Positions 23,352-34,262 of a DNA stretch of 64,000 nucleotides are shown piece after piece. Numbering within the stretch: position 1 is the first letter of the stretch; each line of letters opens with the position of its first letter. The stretch is from Calvatia gigantea (taxonomy: Eukaryota > Basidiomycota > Agaricomycetes > Agaricales > Lycoperdaceae). Location of the stretch: the NCBI GenBank assembly GCA_025093985.1, contig JACAAK010000019.1, positions 62,001 to 126,000 on the forward strand, read 5' to 3'. A program made the position numbers and the translations under genes. The notes beneath the pieces were generated by a model. It searched no databases. It worked only from the letters and a program-made list of their open reading frames with translations, and had not been told where the DNA came from.

Positions 23352-24053
23352 AAATCATGGCTTGTGCCAATTTATAACGTGGTGCCCGATCGCAGTCTGC
23401 GTGTAGCTAAGTACAAAGCCCCAACTACAAAGTCCGATGAGTTAAGAGTAATCTACTGTTCAGAAGCAGCCCAACCCAATCCAAGGCAGACCAGACCAGA
23501 CCACCCCCTACTTGCCAAATCCCCCGGTCGCCCGAAATGCCCATCACACTGAAGAAGACCCAGTTGCCCAGGTCTTGTGGTGTACACCCAGTGACGCATC
23601 GCCGCAAGGCGGCGGTGCCCTGACCATCCCTCAGGAGGCGGACCCAGCAGCAACGGCGGCCGAGTGCCCTCAGGGGGACAGGTGTAGTCAGGAGAGCCAG
23701 CGCAAGGAGCCCCCGCTTGGAGCCGCCTTACCCCCGACTTCCCAAGTGAAAGGGTATCAGCCCAGTCCTGACCCAGAACAACACAGTAAGCAGGGTAGCA
23801 ACTCGAAGCGCCGCCCAGGCGGTGCCCAAGAAAGCAGCTGAACAGGACGAACCCGCACCGCCACCCGGGGACCCCACCCCCGTTATTTAACGCCTTCGCC
23901 CCCCGCGAAGCCCCTAACCAGGCCCAGGAAAGGAGCACCACTAGCCGAGGCCAGAAGCACCCCCCAGGGACCCCACCCCTGTTGCCTTACAACTTCTCCA
24001 CCCAGTAGGCCAGAAGACCAGCGACCCCGCAGGAGCCCCCCACGCGCGCCAGC
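23352..24053 (-). other. Tad-I 3' UTR
   Basis: About 0.7 kb, almost the same as that of Tad-H, including the identical 162-codon sense open frame. In the terminal hairpin the outer stem is partly mismatched (ACGCAG against CCACGT). Confidence 0.75.
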
Positions 24054-25435
24054 TCAGCCGATCCCAGCATCATCTGGTCTGAACGCAAAGGCACCCGGGT
24101 TTGCGTTCAGGAAGTCTATCAGCTCACGAATGGTCTGAGGAGGTCTGTCAAGCTCCCTTTTGTGTTTGGGACACCTGACGAAGATGTGATAGCGCCCCTG
24201 GAGAGCGGCGCCACACGAGCAGCCAACGCTTTCATTGGGAAAGAATCGTACGCGGTACGATCCAATCGGAGCATGACCTGTAACGGCACGCACGGCCCTC
24301 GCGCATCGCGAGTTAGAGCCGCTGACATGAGGGAGCCAGGGCCCACCAGAAAGGTAGGTCGGCTTCCCCGGAACAGATGGATCCGCCCCTGAGGCAAGGT
24401 CCATGTTACTACGCCCCTTGTACGAAGAGGTAGAGTACAGCTGACGCCATGACTCCAGAACATCATCGACCGCCTCTTTGCGCAGGCGGGCGATAGAGGT
24501 GAACGGCCTCAGACCATAAGCGACCTGAGGGAACGAGGTGACATGCCGGTGAACAGCATGATGGAACTCCCACTCCTCGGAAGAAGGGACAGCGAGGAAT
24601 TCAATGCCTCTCCGGGGATCCCCAGAGAGCCATCGCTTGAGCGCCACACACACCCCCTGGGACAGCATCTGCCCGGAGTGTGTAGACGGATCAACTACAA
24701 GCTTCGCTGACGCAATAGAGTCAGTGAATACCCGTATAAGCCTGACGTCATCCTGCTTAAGAGCAAAATGAATGCCAAGTGCAATGGCCATGAGCTCAGC
24801 GTCAGGCGCTGTAACTCGGCCTGCCACGCGAGTGATCTCCCGGAGGCACTCCCACTGGCGGTAGACATGGGCAGACGAAACTGCCTGGAACTTGCCATGG
24901 AGCGGCAGACTTGCATCCGTCGCCATATGGACAATCCCGAGGTCCTCCCTGCACTCCCTAAGGCGCGCATTGAGAGCGTACATATGCTCGGGGTCGGTGT
25001 TACCCTCCGCATTGAGCTTCACCTCCATGAACGACACCTGCTCAGGGTGGCAGTCCATCAGGCGGTATCCAGGTCGATTAATGGAAGCCATAGGCTCAAA
25101 TTCCTCGACGAGGTTCACCAGGCTGGCGTCAGCCTGGATCAAGGATCCCTTAGTCTTCTTGCGGATCGCAGGAGACATAAGGCCGATAGAGCGAGTATGC
25201 AATCTAGCAGACCCAGAGTATTCAGGGCTCATAAGGGCCCTGAGAGGATGGTTGGGTGACAGGGTTTTAATCCTGTAGTCCGACCTGACAGCAAGCTTCT
25301 GTATGTGAAGCTGGATAGGTATGAGACCCGCAAACGATTCCGCGGCTCCAGTAGGAGCAGTCCGGAAAGCACCTGTAATCCACAGGGCCGCCCGTCTCTG
25401 CATGACGTTCAGACTCTTAAGGGCCGCTTTACAGC
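24054..25435 (-). pseudogene. Tad-I ORF2 fragment, RNase H and zinc motif
   Basis: 449-aa open frame (25403-24054) from MQRRAALWITGAFRTAP through the RNase H motifs (MATDASLPLHG, ELMAIALGIHFAL, FTDSIASAKL) to CSCGAALQGRYHIFVRC and the normal C-terminus. It is truncated before the catalytic RT core. It differs from Tad-H at only a few residues, for example YRQWECL for YRQRECL. Confidence 0.92.
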
Positions 25436-25489
25436 CTGTCTCTCAAGGATGGTGTCACAATCCGCTGATAACACTTCAGCATCCGCGCA

Positions 25490-26508
25490 ATGAACCCCGA
25501 GCCTGACGAGTTGAGGCGTTTTGTGAAGGGTAGATTACGTATACTGTCATTTAACGTAGCAAAGAATTACACGTTATTGGACACATTGCTAGAGTCTGAG
25601 AAAGACAACTTCAACATCATTTTCATCCAGGAGCTGCCCTGGCGAACGATTAGATCCGCCCCCTCGACGCTCGACGCCGAGGGTAAGCCTGTCATCAGAG
25701 CACCTAAGCACCCTGAGTGGTTATATATGGTGAGGCCGGCCTCCACTGCGGAGGAGCGAGATCGACCACGTGTCATGGCTTTTGTCCACACACGGATCAA
25801 GAGACTGAGGCCCTCGCTTAGGCGGGACCTCGTTGATCACTGGGATGCAATGGTTCTCACCATCTTCAATCACGGCCGCAAACGCCATTTCATGAATGTC
25901 TATTTGGATGATGAGCACACTGCAATCAAGCTTCTCTATGAGAAGCGCGATTCTCTACCCCAGATGCATTACATGGGGGGCGATTTCAATTGCCATTTGT
26001 GTGAGTGGGACGATGGCGTCCCGCATCACCACCGACCCGCCCAGCAGCTCCTGGAAGCTGCTGACGACCTCGGCCTTGGGATCTGGTTGCCAGATTCCAG
26101 GGCTCCTACTCATGTACCTCGAGATCTGACCAAGCGCCAATCAGTGATTGATCTGATCTTTATCTCTGATCTCAGGTGGCGCATTGCACGTCCCCAGATC
26201 AGATCAGATCTAACAGGCCCATCGGACCACCATCCACTGTCTGTCACGATTCCTATCTGCCCTGAAGACATCACAAATGTCAGAAGGGCTTTTCCCAAGA
26301 ACTCGGCAGCGACTGCAGAATTGCAGTTCCTGGATGAGGTCAGAGAGGGGTGTATGGTCTTCGGGATCATCCCCTTACTTCAGCGCGGGATGTTAATGTC
26401 CTGGCATCAGCTATTGGGTCAGTGTTCTCTACAGCGTGGCATCGCCACACTGTGGAGGTGCACATATCCGCAAAGTCTCAACCCTGGTGGGATGAGGATT
26501 GCAGGGTC
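25490..26508 (+). pseudogene. Tad-G ORF2, endonuclease part
   Basis: Begins MNPEPDELRRFVKGRLRI at the ATG overlapping the ORF1 stop. The endonuclease motifs are present (FNVAKNY, FIQELPW with Leu where the intact copies have Pro, GGDFNCHLCEWDDG, SDHHPL). A one-base deletion near 26346 (AGAGGGG for AGAAGGGG) shifts the frame before the Copia LTR cuts in at 26509. The remainder lies at 59318-61930, minus 270 bp. Confidence 0.9.
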
Positions 26509-26801
26509 TGTTAGATGTGGTCTCATCAGTCCTATAGATAGATTGGGACTTATCACTGATGGAGTTTTAGTCAGGTGATGAGTCACATGACACAGGTGGA
26601 CTTGTAGCTTCCTGTGGATGCTTTGAGAGCCTTTAGTCTCTTACAGTTGTCCACAGGTGAGCAAAGTATTGTAACTTCATTATCCAGTCTCTTACAGTTG
26701 TCCACAGTAATTGTGGATTTCCTCCTTTAATATTAATCCAATAGACTTGGTTCCACCTCTGTTAGGACCGTCTCAACGTCCCCCACGCGCACCTCTTTAC
26801 A
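26509..26801 (+). repeat. Copia LTR 1 (5' LTR of Copia-1)
   Basis: 293 bp, TGTTAG...TTTACA. By eye it differs from LTR 2 at about seven positions and from LTR 3 at about six. It is followed directly by the primer-binding site. Confidence 0.95.
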
Positions 26802-26818
26802 GGTTATGGGCCCCGCGC
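26802..26818 (+). promoter_or_regulatory. Copia primer-binding site, initiator tRNA-Met anticodon arm
   Basis: GGTTATGGGCCCCGCGC immediately after the LTR. Its reverse complement, GCGCGGGGCCCATAACC, has the form of the D-stem-to-anticodon-loop part of eukaryotic initiator tRNA-Met (CAU anticodon followed by AACC). Copia of Drosophila and Ty5 of yeast are known to prime from such a half tRNA-iMet. The same site follows LTR 2 at 31606. Confidence 0.8.
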
Positions 26819-26926
26819 TTTAACAGCTTCAAAACAACACTTTAATTCACTTTCCTCCTTTCTCTCTATCTCCTTCTACATCTCTCTCCCCACCCCAACT
26901 CTATTTCCGCTCTCCTGACCGCAAAA

Positions 26927-29900
26927 ATGGCTCAATCCGGACCAAACTTTGCGAAGCTATGTGGGACAAACTACTCTACTTGGGCTGGCGAGATGGAGGC
27001 GTGGTTGAGGGCTAGTGGTCTGTGGAGGATTGTTTCTGGAAAAGTCTCCCCCCCTGCCATGTCTAAAACCCCCACTGAGGCTGAGCTGGCTGCTCAGGAT
27101 GCCTGGGAGGCTAAGGCAGACAGAGCTGCGGGTTGGCTCTTCCTTATGGTGGAGGCTGACCAGAGGATTCACTTCAATGGCATCCAGGATGACCCAGTCA
27201 AGATGTGGACCTCCCTACAGTCTGTGCACCTCCAAAAGCGTCCAGGAATGCGATTCAATGCCTATGATGACCTCTTTACCATCCGGAAACTCGAGGAGGA
27301 GTCCCTACAGTCCCTTATCAACAGAGTTGAAGATGCAGTGAAGACTATCAAGGACCTCAGGCCTGTGGACTTCACCCTCACCCAGCTTGATGAAGAACTA
27401 GCCTCCATGTCCCTCATTAGAGCCCTCCCATCTGAAGAATTTGCCTCCTTCACCTCCTCCCTCCTCCTCATGGACAAACTTGACAAGGCTGCTGTGCACC
27501 AGGCTTTTGTCACAGAGGATATTCAACGCCGCAGACGTGCCCAGGACACTGTCAGCTCCTCCACAGCCTTTTCCGCACACTCCCAGCCCCCTCCTTCATC
27601 CGGAAAATGCGATTTTTGTCACAAGTCCGGACACACTATCCAGAAGTGCTGGGCATTCGAGGCAGCTCAAAAGCAAGCCCAGGAGAAGACTGCTGAGCAA
27701 ATTGCCAATAACTCATCAAGGCGTCGTCGGAATCACGCAAAACGCGCACAGGACACTCCTCAGGACCCCCCCTCGTCGCCTACAGCGGGCGGAGCGCAAC
27801 AGGCCCGGGAATTCGCCGGAAATGCAAGTTCTTCGTCACCCTCTCCCTCTTCACCTCTACAGCTTGATGCTGACTTCCATTGGCTTGCAGACACAGGGGC
27901 CACTTCTCATATGACCCCACATCGCCACTGGTTCAAGTCCTACTCCCCCAGTTGCATTCCCATCCGCTTAGCTGACAATTCCATTGTCTACTCAGCTGGA
28001 GTAGGTTCTGTGGTGTTTCAGCCTGTGTTGGAAGGGAAAAGGGTTAGAGAGGTCGAGTTTTCGAGAGTCCTACATGTCCCAGACCTCCGGAGCAATCTAC
28101 TATCATGTTTATACCTTACTCGTCACTCTGGAGTTAATATCAGCATTGGTGCAACCTCTATGGTGTTTTATAAGGGCAAAAAGGCGCTTTTCAAGGCTAG
28201 AATCACTCCGGGCCACTCAGCACTGTTAGATGGCACTACAATTGCTTCAGAGACCGCATTTCACCTCTCCACACTCCCTGTAGACCTCTCCTTGTGGCAT
28301 AGACGCTTTGTGCACCACAATTATGCAGATGTGAAGAGAATGATCAGTCAGGAGCTTGTTACAGGCCTTAAACTGGAGTCTGAGGCGTCCCCTGACCCCA
28401 TCTGTGAGCCCTGTCTTGCAGGAAAGATGCATTCCCATGCATTCCCCTCCTCCACCAGCCATAATCGCTCCCCACTGGCTCTAGTGCACTCAGATTTGCA
28501 TGGACCACTTCCAGCAGCTACCCACCAAGGCTACAAGTACTGGATCACCTTTATAGATGATTCTACGCGATTCCGGGCGGTGTATCTGCTTAAATCCAAG
28601 TCAGAAGCCTTTGAAGCATTCAAAACCTACAAATATTGGGCTGAGAACCAACTGGGAGTCAAAATCTGCGCTCTACAGGATGATAAAGGTGGTGAATACA
28701 TGTCTAATGCCTTCCTGGAGTTCACAAGGCTGTGTGGCATCGAGAGGAGGCATTCTGTGCGAAATAGGCCCCAGCAGAATGGTCTTGCTGAGAGGGCTAA
28801 TAGGACTATGGGTGAGAGAATCACTGCCATGCTCTCGGAGTCCAGTTTGCCAGTGAGTTTTTGGGGTGAATGCATAGCTGCCATGGTCCATGTGTGGAAT
28901 AGGCTCCCTACCTCTGCTCTACCAAAAACCACACCTTTTGAGGCCTTCTACAAGCAAAAACCCGATGTTTCACACCTCAGAGTGTGGGGGTGTACTGCCT
29001 ATGTGCATATACAGCGAGATAAGCGGAATTCTTTGCAGCCTCACTTCGAAAAATGCGTTTTTATTGGATATCCCACTGGCTACAAAGGTTGGAAGTTCTA
29101 TAACCCTACTACTAGGCAAACCAGGATCTCAGAGCGTGCAGATTTTGATGAGAGATACTTCCCTGGACTATCTAGAGCGAAAATGAACACCATACCATCA
29201 TTTGCTGGCCCTCCATCCTCCCCTGAAGTCTCACCACCTTCTACCTCGTCTATCTCGTCTCCTGGACCTTCCCAGATGCTCCCACTTCTTGAAGATAAGG
29301 GGGGTGATGTAGACTACCTGCCTGAGTCACCCCAGCCCGCTCCGGATGCTCCTGAGGCTCCCAGAGCACCATCAGTCCATCTACTTCCTCTTCAAGAAGG
29401 TTCCTGCAAAGATAGCATCATCTCATCACCATCTCAGCTTCAGCCCCCACAAGTCCACAGTCCTGAACCCTCAGAGCCTCCTGTGATGCCTCCTACAGCT
29501 CCTGTACAGCTCCCCAGCACTCCTCCCAGTGTTCCCCCAGTAATTGAGCCTCCACACCTTCCTAGGCGCTCAAATCGCTCCAGGAAACCGCCAGGAGAGT
29601 GGTGGAGGATCAAGCTGTCTCCTGAGCCCGAGGAGGACGATTTTGACGATCAGGAAGCTGTCTATTGGGCTGACAGTGGATATCAAGAGGTGGAGTTTGC
29701 TGGGACTGTTTCTGGGCCTGATCCTCGCACCTATAAGGTTGCTATGAGGTCCCCTGATGCCCAGGACTGGTCTAGAGCTTGTGACGACGAAATCTTCGCC
29801 CTGGAGTCCAACAACACCTGGGAACTAGTTGAGCTACCTCCTGGAAAGAAGCTGGTCAACTCTGGATGGGTTTTCAAGGTCAAGCACAATCCTGATGGCT

Positions 29901-31273
29901 CTGTAGAGCGCCACAAAGCCCGCTTAGTTGCTAAGGGCTATTCTCAGCGCCCTGGCTATGATTACACCGAGGTTTTTGCCCCTACATTTCGTCCTGCATC
30001 CCTCAGACTTATTATAGCCTTGGCTGCAAGAGAGGGCTTCAAAATGCGCTCCATTGACATCTCCTCTGCCTTCACCTATGGGGACCTCGATGAGGAGATC
30101 TACATGGCCCAGCCTGAGGGATATCACCAAGGTGGCCCAAACCATGTCTGTAAGCTCACCAAATCACTCTATGGCCTTAAACAGGCAGCTAGGCAGTGGA
30201 ATAAGAAGCTACACAGTGTCATGACCTCCATGGGCTACTCGAGACTCAGATCTGACAACTCCCTCTACATCTATTCCAAGGGATCAGTCAAGGTGATTGT
30301 CCCAGTCTTCATTGATGATATCACTCTGGTGTCGAGGGATGACTCTGCCATGGACTCAGCTGTCCAGGAACTGTCTAAACACTTCAAACTGCGAGATCTC
30401 GGTGCTACAAGCTGGTTACTGGCTGTACAGGTGAAGCAGGACGCTCTAAATCGCTCCATTTCACTCTCCCAGGCTCAGTATGTCAGAGAACTGCTAGAGC
30501 GCTTCAAAATGGACGATTGTAACGCTGTGAAGACCCCTCTACCACCAGGACTTGAGCTCTCTGATGACCAGCCTACCCCTGAGGAGCAAGAAACCATGAA
30601 GTCCATTCCCTATCTCTCTGCTGTGGGTTCCCTGCAGTATCTTGCCACCATGACTTGTCCAGATATTGCTTACTCTGTGTCCTACCTTGGGAGGTTCAAT
30701 CACAACCCATCTCCGAGGCACTGGGCTGCTGTAAAGCACTTATTTCGCTATCTGAAGGGAACTGTTGAGTACAAGCTTGTCTACAAGGGTAATGACAACC
30801 CAGAGCTATTCCAGACCTTCTCTGATGCTTCCCATGGCTCCTGCAAGGCCACAGGACGTGCTACAGGCGGTTATGTGACTCTAGTGAGTGGTGGGGCTGT
30901 AGGATGGTGCTCAAAGCGCCAGCCTTTTGTGACTCTGTCCTCTACTGAGGCTGAGTATGTTGCTGCAGTTGAGGGTGGCAAGGAGATCATGTGGATGAGG
31001 AACATCCTGACAGAGTTTGGCTATCCCCCTTCCCTTTCCTCGACACTCTACATTGACAACAAGTCAGGAATTTGTGTAGCGAAGAACCCAGAGCACCATG
31101 GACGGATGAAGCACCTGGACTTGAGGTTCTTCTGGCTTCGAGATGCTGTTGCTGATGAAGTGATCAATCCAGTGTATGTGTCCACTGACCAACAACTTGC
31201 TGATATCCTCACAAAGGCTGTATACCCCAAGACTGTGAACTTTGCTGTTCCCTTGCTTGGACTCACTCTGTGA
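26927..31273 (+). CDS. Copia-1 Gag-Pol polyprotein, intact frame (1448 aa)
   Basis: Single open frame containing every Copia domain in the usual order. The Gag N-terminus (NYSTWAGEMEAWLRASGLW) is followed by a zinc knuckle CDFCHKSGHTIQKC (from residue 228), then protease with WLADTGATSHMT (Asp about 322). Integrase follows, with its HHCC region (HRRFVHHN...CEPCLAGKMH) and catalytic residues Asp in HSDLHG (about 523), Asp in QDDKGGEY (about 585) and Glu in NGLAERANRT (622). After a Pro/Ser-rich linker comes reverse transcriptase with VDISSAFTYGDLDEE and VFIDDITLVS (1130-1131). RNase H has FSDASHG (Asp 1300), STEAEYVA and YIDNKSG. The start is the first ATG after a 125-nt leader. Nothing in the frame is broken, so the polyprotein could be active; LTR divergence of about 2% argues against very recent insertion. 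Confidence 0.96.
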   Translation: MAQSGPNFAKLCGTNYSTWAGEMEAWLRASGLWRIVSGKVSPPAMSKTPTEAELAAQDAWEAKADRAAGWLFLMVEADQRIHFNGIQDDPVKMWTSLQSVHLQKRPGMRFNAYDDLFTIRKLEEESLQSLINRVEDAVKTIKDLRPVDFTLTQLDEELASMSLIRALPSEEFASFTSSLLLMDKLDKAAVHQAFVTEDIQRRRRAQDTVSSSTAFSAHSQPPPSSGKCDFCHKSGHTIQKCWAFEAAQKQAQEKTAEQIANNSSRRRRNHAKRAQDTPQDPPSSPTAGGAQQAREFAGNASSSSPSPSSPLQLDADFHWLADTGATSHMTPHRHWFKSYSPSCIPIRLADNSIVYSAGVGSVVFQPVLEGKRVREVEFSRVLHVPDLRSNLLSCLYLTRHSGVNISIGATSMVFYKGKKALFKARITPGHSALLDGTTIASETAFHLSTLPVDLSLWHRRFVHHNYADVKRMISQELVTGLKLESEASPDPICEPCLAGKMHSHAFPSSTSHNRSPLALVHSDLHGPLPAATHQGYKYWITFIDDSTRFRAVYLLKSKSEAFEAFKTYKYWAENQLGVKICALQDDKGGEYMSNAFLEFTRLCGIERRHSVRNRPQQNGLAERANRTMGERITAMLSESSLPVSFWGECIAAMVHVWNRLPTSALPKTTPFEAFYKQKPDVSHLRVWGCTAYVHIQRDKRNSLQPHFEKCVFIGYPTGYKGWKFYNPTTRQTRISERADFDERYFPGLSRAKMNTIPSFAGPPSSPEVSPPSTSSISSPGPSQMLPLLEDKGGDVDYLPESPQPAPDAPEAPRAPSVHLLPLQEGSCKDSIISSPSQLQPPQVHSPEPSEPPVMPPTAPVQLPSTPPSVPPVIEPPHLPRRSNRSRKPPGEWWRIKLSPEPEEDDFDDQEAVYWADSGYQEVEFAGTVSGPDPRTYKVAMRSPDAQDWSRACDDEIFALESNNTWELVELPPGKKLVNSGWVFKVKHNPDGSVERHKARLVAKGYSQRPGYDYTEVFAPTFRPASLRLIIALAAREGFKMRSIDISSAFTYGDLDEEIYMAQPEGYHQGGPNHVCKLTKSLYGLKQAARQWNKKLHSVMTSMGYSRLRSDNSLYIYSKGSVKVIVPVFIDDITLVSRDDSAMDSAVQELSKHFKLRDLGATSWLLAVQVKQDALNRSISLSQAQYVRELLERFKMDDCNAVKTPLPPGLELSDDQPTPEEQETMKSIPYLSAVGSLQYLATMTCPDIAYSVSYLGRFNHNPSPRHWAAVKHLFRYLKGTVEYKLVYKGNDNPELFQTFSDASHGSCKATGRATGGYVTLVSGGAVGWCSKRQPFVTLSSTEAEYVAAVEGGKEIMWMRNILTEFGYPPSLSSTLYIDNKSGICVAKNPEHHGRMKHLDLRFFWLRDAVADEVINPVYVSTDQQLADILTKAVYPKTVNFAVPLLGLTL

Positions 31274-31300
31274 TAACTTCCCTCTCCATGGACTGCTTAG

Positions 31301-31312
31301 ATCAGGGGGGTG
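31301..31312 (+). promoter_or_regulatory. Copia-1 polypurine tract region
   Basis: ATCAGGGGGGTG directly before LTR 2. A G-run of this kind just upstream of the 3' LTR is the expected primer for plus-strand DNA synthesis. The same sequence precedes LTR 3 at about 59013-59024. Confidence 0.75.
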
Positions 31313-31605
31313 TGTTAGATGTGGTCTCATCAGTCCTATAGATAGATTGGGACTTATCACTGACAGAGTTTTAGTCAGGTGATGAGTCACATGACACAGG
31401 TGGACTTGTAGCTTCCTGTGGACACTTTGAGAGCCTTTAGTCTCTTACAGTTGTCCACAGGTGAGCAAAGTATTGTAACTTCATTATCAAGTCTCTTACA
31501 GTTGTCCACAGTAATTGTGGATTTCCTCCTTTAATATTAATCCAATAGACTTCGTTCCACCACTGTTAGGACCGTCTCAACGTCCCCCACGCGCACCTCT
31601 TTACA
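31313..31605 (+). repeat. Copia LTR 2 (shared middle LTR)
   Basis: 293 bp. By eye it differs from LTR 3 at a single position but from LTR 1 at about seven, so most of it derives from Copia-2. It ends Copia-1 and starts Copia-2. Confidence 0.95.
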
Positions 31606-34138
31606 GGTTATGGGCCCCGCGCTTTAACAGCTTCAAAACAACACTTTAATTCACTTTCCTCCTTTCTCTCTATCTCCTTCTACATCTCTCTCCCCACCCC
31701 AACTCTATTTCTGCACTCCTGACCGCAAAAATGGCTCAATCCGGACCAAACTTTGCGAAGCTATGTGGGACAAACTACTCTACTTGGGCTGGTGAGATGG
31801 AGGTGTAGTTGAGGGCTAGTGATCTGTGGAGGATTGTTTCTGGAAAAGTCTCCCCCCCTGCCATGTCTAAAACCCCCACTGAGGCTGAGCTGGCTGCTCA
31901 GGATGCCTGGGAGGCTAAGGCAGACAAAGCTGCAGATTGGCTCTTCCTTATGGTGGAAGCTGACTAGAGGATTCACTTCAATGGCATCCAGGATGACCCA
32001 GTCAAGATGTGGACCTCCCTACAGTCTGTGCACCTCCAAAAGCGTCCAGGAATGTGATTCAATGCCTATGATGACCTCTTTACCATCCGGAAACTCGAGG
32101 AGGAGTCCCTACAGTCCCTTATCAACAGAGTTGAAGATGCAGTGAAGACTATCAAGGACCTCAGGCCTGTGGACTTCACCCTCACCCAGCTTGATGAAGA
32201 ACTAGCCTCCATGTCCCTCATTTTTTTTTTTTTTTTTTAAATCATGGCTTGCGCCAATTTATAACGCGGTGCCCGATCGCAGTCCACGTGTAGCTAAGTA
32301 CAAAGCCCCAACTACAAAGTCCGATGAGTTGAGAGTAATCTACTGTTCAGAAGCAGCCCAACCTAACCCAAGCAATAACCCAGACCAGACTAGTCCACCC
32401 CCTACTTGCCAAATCCTCCGGTTCCCCGAAATGCCCATCACACTGAAGAAGACCCAGTTGCCCAGGTCTTGTGGTGTACACCCAGTGACGCATCGCCGCA
32501 GCGCGGCGGTGCCCTGATCATCCCACAAGCGGCAGGCCCAGCGGCAACGGCGGCCGAGCGTCCGAGAGGGGACAGGTGTAGTCAGGAGAGCCAGCACAAG
32601 GAGCCCCCGCTTGGAGCCGCCTTACCCCCAACTTCCCAAGTGAAAGGGTATCAGCCCAGTCCTGAACCAGAACAACACAGCAGGCAGGGTAGCAACTCGA
32701 AGCGCCGCCTAGACGGTGCCCAAGAAAGCAGCTTAGCAGGACGAACCCACACCGCCACCTGGGGACCCCACCCCCGTTATTTTACGCCTCCGCCCCCTGC
32801 GAAGCCCCGGACCAGGCCCAGGAAAGGAGCACCACTAGCCAAGGCCAGAAGCACCCCCCAGGGACCCAACCCCTGTTGCCTTGCGACTTCTCCACCTAGT
32901 AGGTCGGAAGACCAGTGACACCGCAGGGACCCCCCACGCGCGCCAGCTCAGCCGATCCCAGTATCATCTGGTCTGAACGCAAAAGCACCGGGGTTCGCGT
33001 TCAGGAAGTCAATCAGCTCACAAATGGTCTGAGGAGGTCTGTCAAGTTCCCTCTTGTGGTTGGGACACCTGATGAAAATGTGATAGCGCCCCTCAAGAGC
33101 GGCACCACACGAACAGCCAGTGCTTTCAGTAGGAAAGAATCGTACTCGGTACGACCCAATCGGAGCATGACCAGTAACGGCACGCACGGCCCTCGCACAG
33201 AGCGAGTTAGAGCCACTAACGTGAGGGAGCCAGGGCCCACCAGAAAGGTAGGTCGGCTTCCCCGGAATAGATGGGTCTGCCCCGGAGGCAAGGTCCATGT
33301 TGCTACGCCCCTTGTACGAAGAGGTAGAGTACAGCTGACGCCATGACTCCAGAACATCATCGACCGCCTCTTTACGCAGGCGGGCAATAGAAGTGAACGG
33401 CCTCAGACCATAAGCGACCTGAGGGAATGAGGTGACATGCCGGTGAACAGCATGATGGAACTCCCACTTCTCGGAAGAAGGGACAGCGAGAAATTCAATG
33501 CCTCTCCGGGAATCCCCAGAGAGCCATTCCTTAAGCGCCACACACACCCCTTGGGACAGCATCTGCCCGGAGTGCGTAGACGGATCAACCGCGAGCTTCG
33601 CTGATGCAATAGAGTCAGTGAATACACGTATGAGCCTGACATCATCCTGCTTAAGAGCAAAATGAATGCCAAGTGCAATAGCCATGAGCTCAGCATCAGG
33701 CGCTGTGACTCGGCCCGCTACGCGAGTGATCTCCCGGAGACACTCCCGTTGGCGATAGACATGGGCAGATGAAACTGCCTGGAACTTGCCATGGAGCGGC
33801 AGACTTGCGTCCGTCGCCATATGAACAATCCCGAGGTCCTCCCTGCACTCCCTAAGGCGCGCGTTGAGAGCATACATATGCTCGGGGTCAGTATTGCCCT
33901 CTGCATTGAGCTTCACCTCCATGAACGACACCTGGTCAGGGTGGCAGTCCATCAGGCGGTATCCGGGCCGATTGATTGAAGCCATAGGCTCAAACTCCTC
34001 GACGAGGTTTACCAGGCTGGCATCAGCCTGGATCAAAGAGCCCTTAGTCTTCTTGCGAACCGCAGGAGACATAAGACCGATAGAGCGAGTGTGCAACTTA
34101 GCAGACCTGGAATATTCAGGGCTCATAAGGGCCCTGAG

Positions 34139-34262
34139 CACCTTCCTTTTCCAGCAACCACCACCATCAACGGGGCGGTTACTGTAGTCTAGTCGAATCG
34201 CAAACACCACAACCCCAACTCTTGGCTAGGGCACGTCCCTAGTTGCTGATAAACTCGCTGGT
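34139..34262 (+). promoter_or_regulatory. Tad-K 5' UTR
   Basis: 124 bp, beginning CACCTTCCTTTTCCAGC and ending directly at the ORF1 ATG (CTGGTATGAGCCGC). No TATA box or other classical promoter element is evident. Internal promoter activity is inferred from LINE biology. Confidence 0.6.

Larger units (their letters stand above)
23332..25435 (-). mobile_element. Tad-I: 5'-truncated LINE in Tad-G, 15-bp TSD
   Basis: Minus-strand copy. Its tail (T 23332-23351) follows CTGTCTCTCAAGGAT (23317-23331), and the same 15 bp recurs at 25436-25450, after the truncated 5' end. It is a close sibling of Tad-H in the opposite orientation, 1.74 kb away. Confidence 0.96.
19621..25495 (+). pseudogene. Tad-G ORF1, three pieces
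   Basis: Gag-like protein broken by Tad-H and Tad-I. Piece one (19621-19676) encodes the APMEMVDPFDNDEDKVAA stretch. Piece two (21606-23331, open in one frame) covers the central region (SVKSFGDLEYAPSVAVLAGDEEHL), the Pro/Arg-rich linker, the conserved NHFVEVINRGLVQARVRCRI block and the zinc knuckles with WCQCCWYWGHPTAIC. Piece three (25451-25495) ends at the shared ATGA with ORF2. The N-terminus is missing. Apart from the insertions and the missing start, the frame is open. Confidence 0.9.

Noticed and set aside
26802..26818. A genuine tRNA-Met gene at the Copia leader
   Set aside because: Only the 17-base complement of the anticodon-arm region is present; no full cloverleaf flanks it.
34139..34262. 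Self-cleaving ribozyme of the HDV type at the LINE 5' end
   Set aside because: I could not draw the required double-pseudoknot pairing from CACCTTCC onwards.
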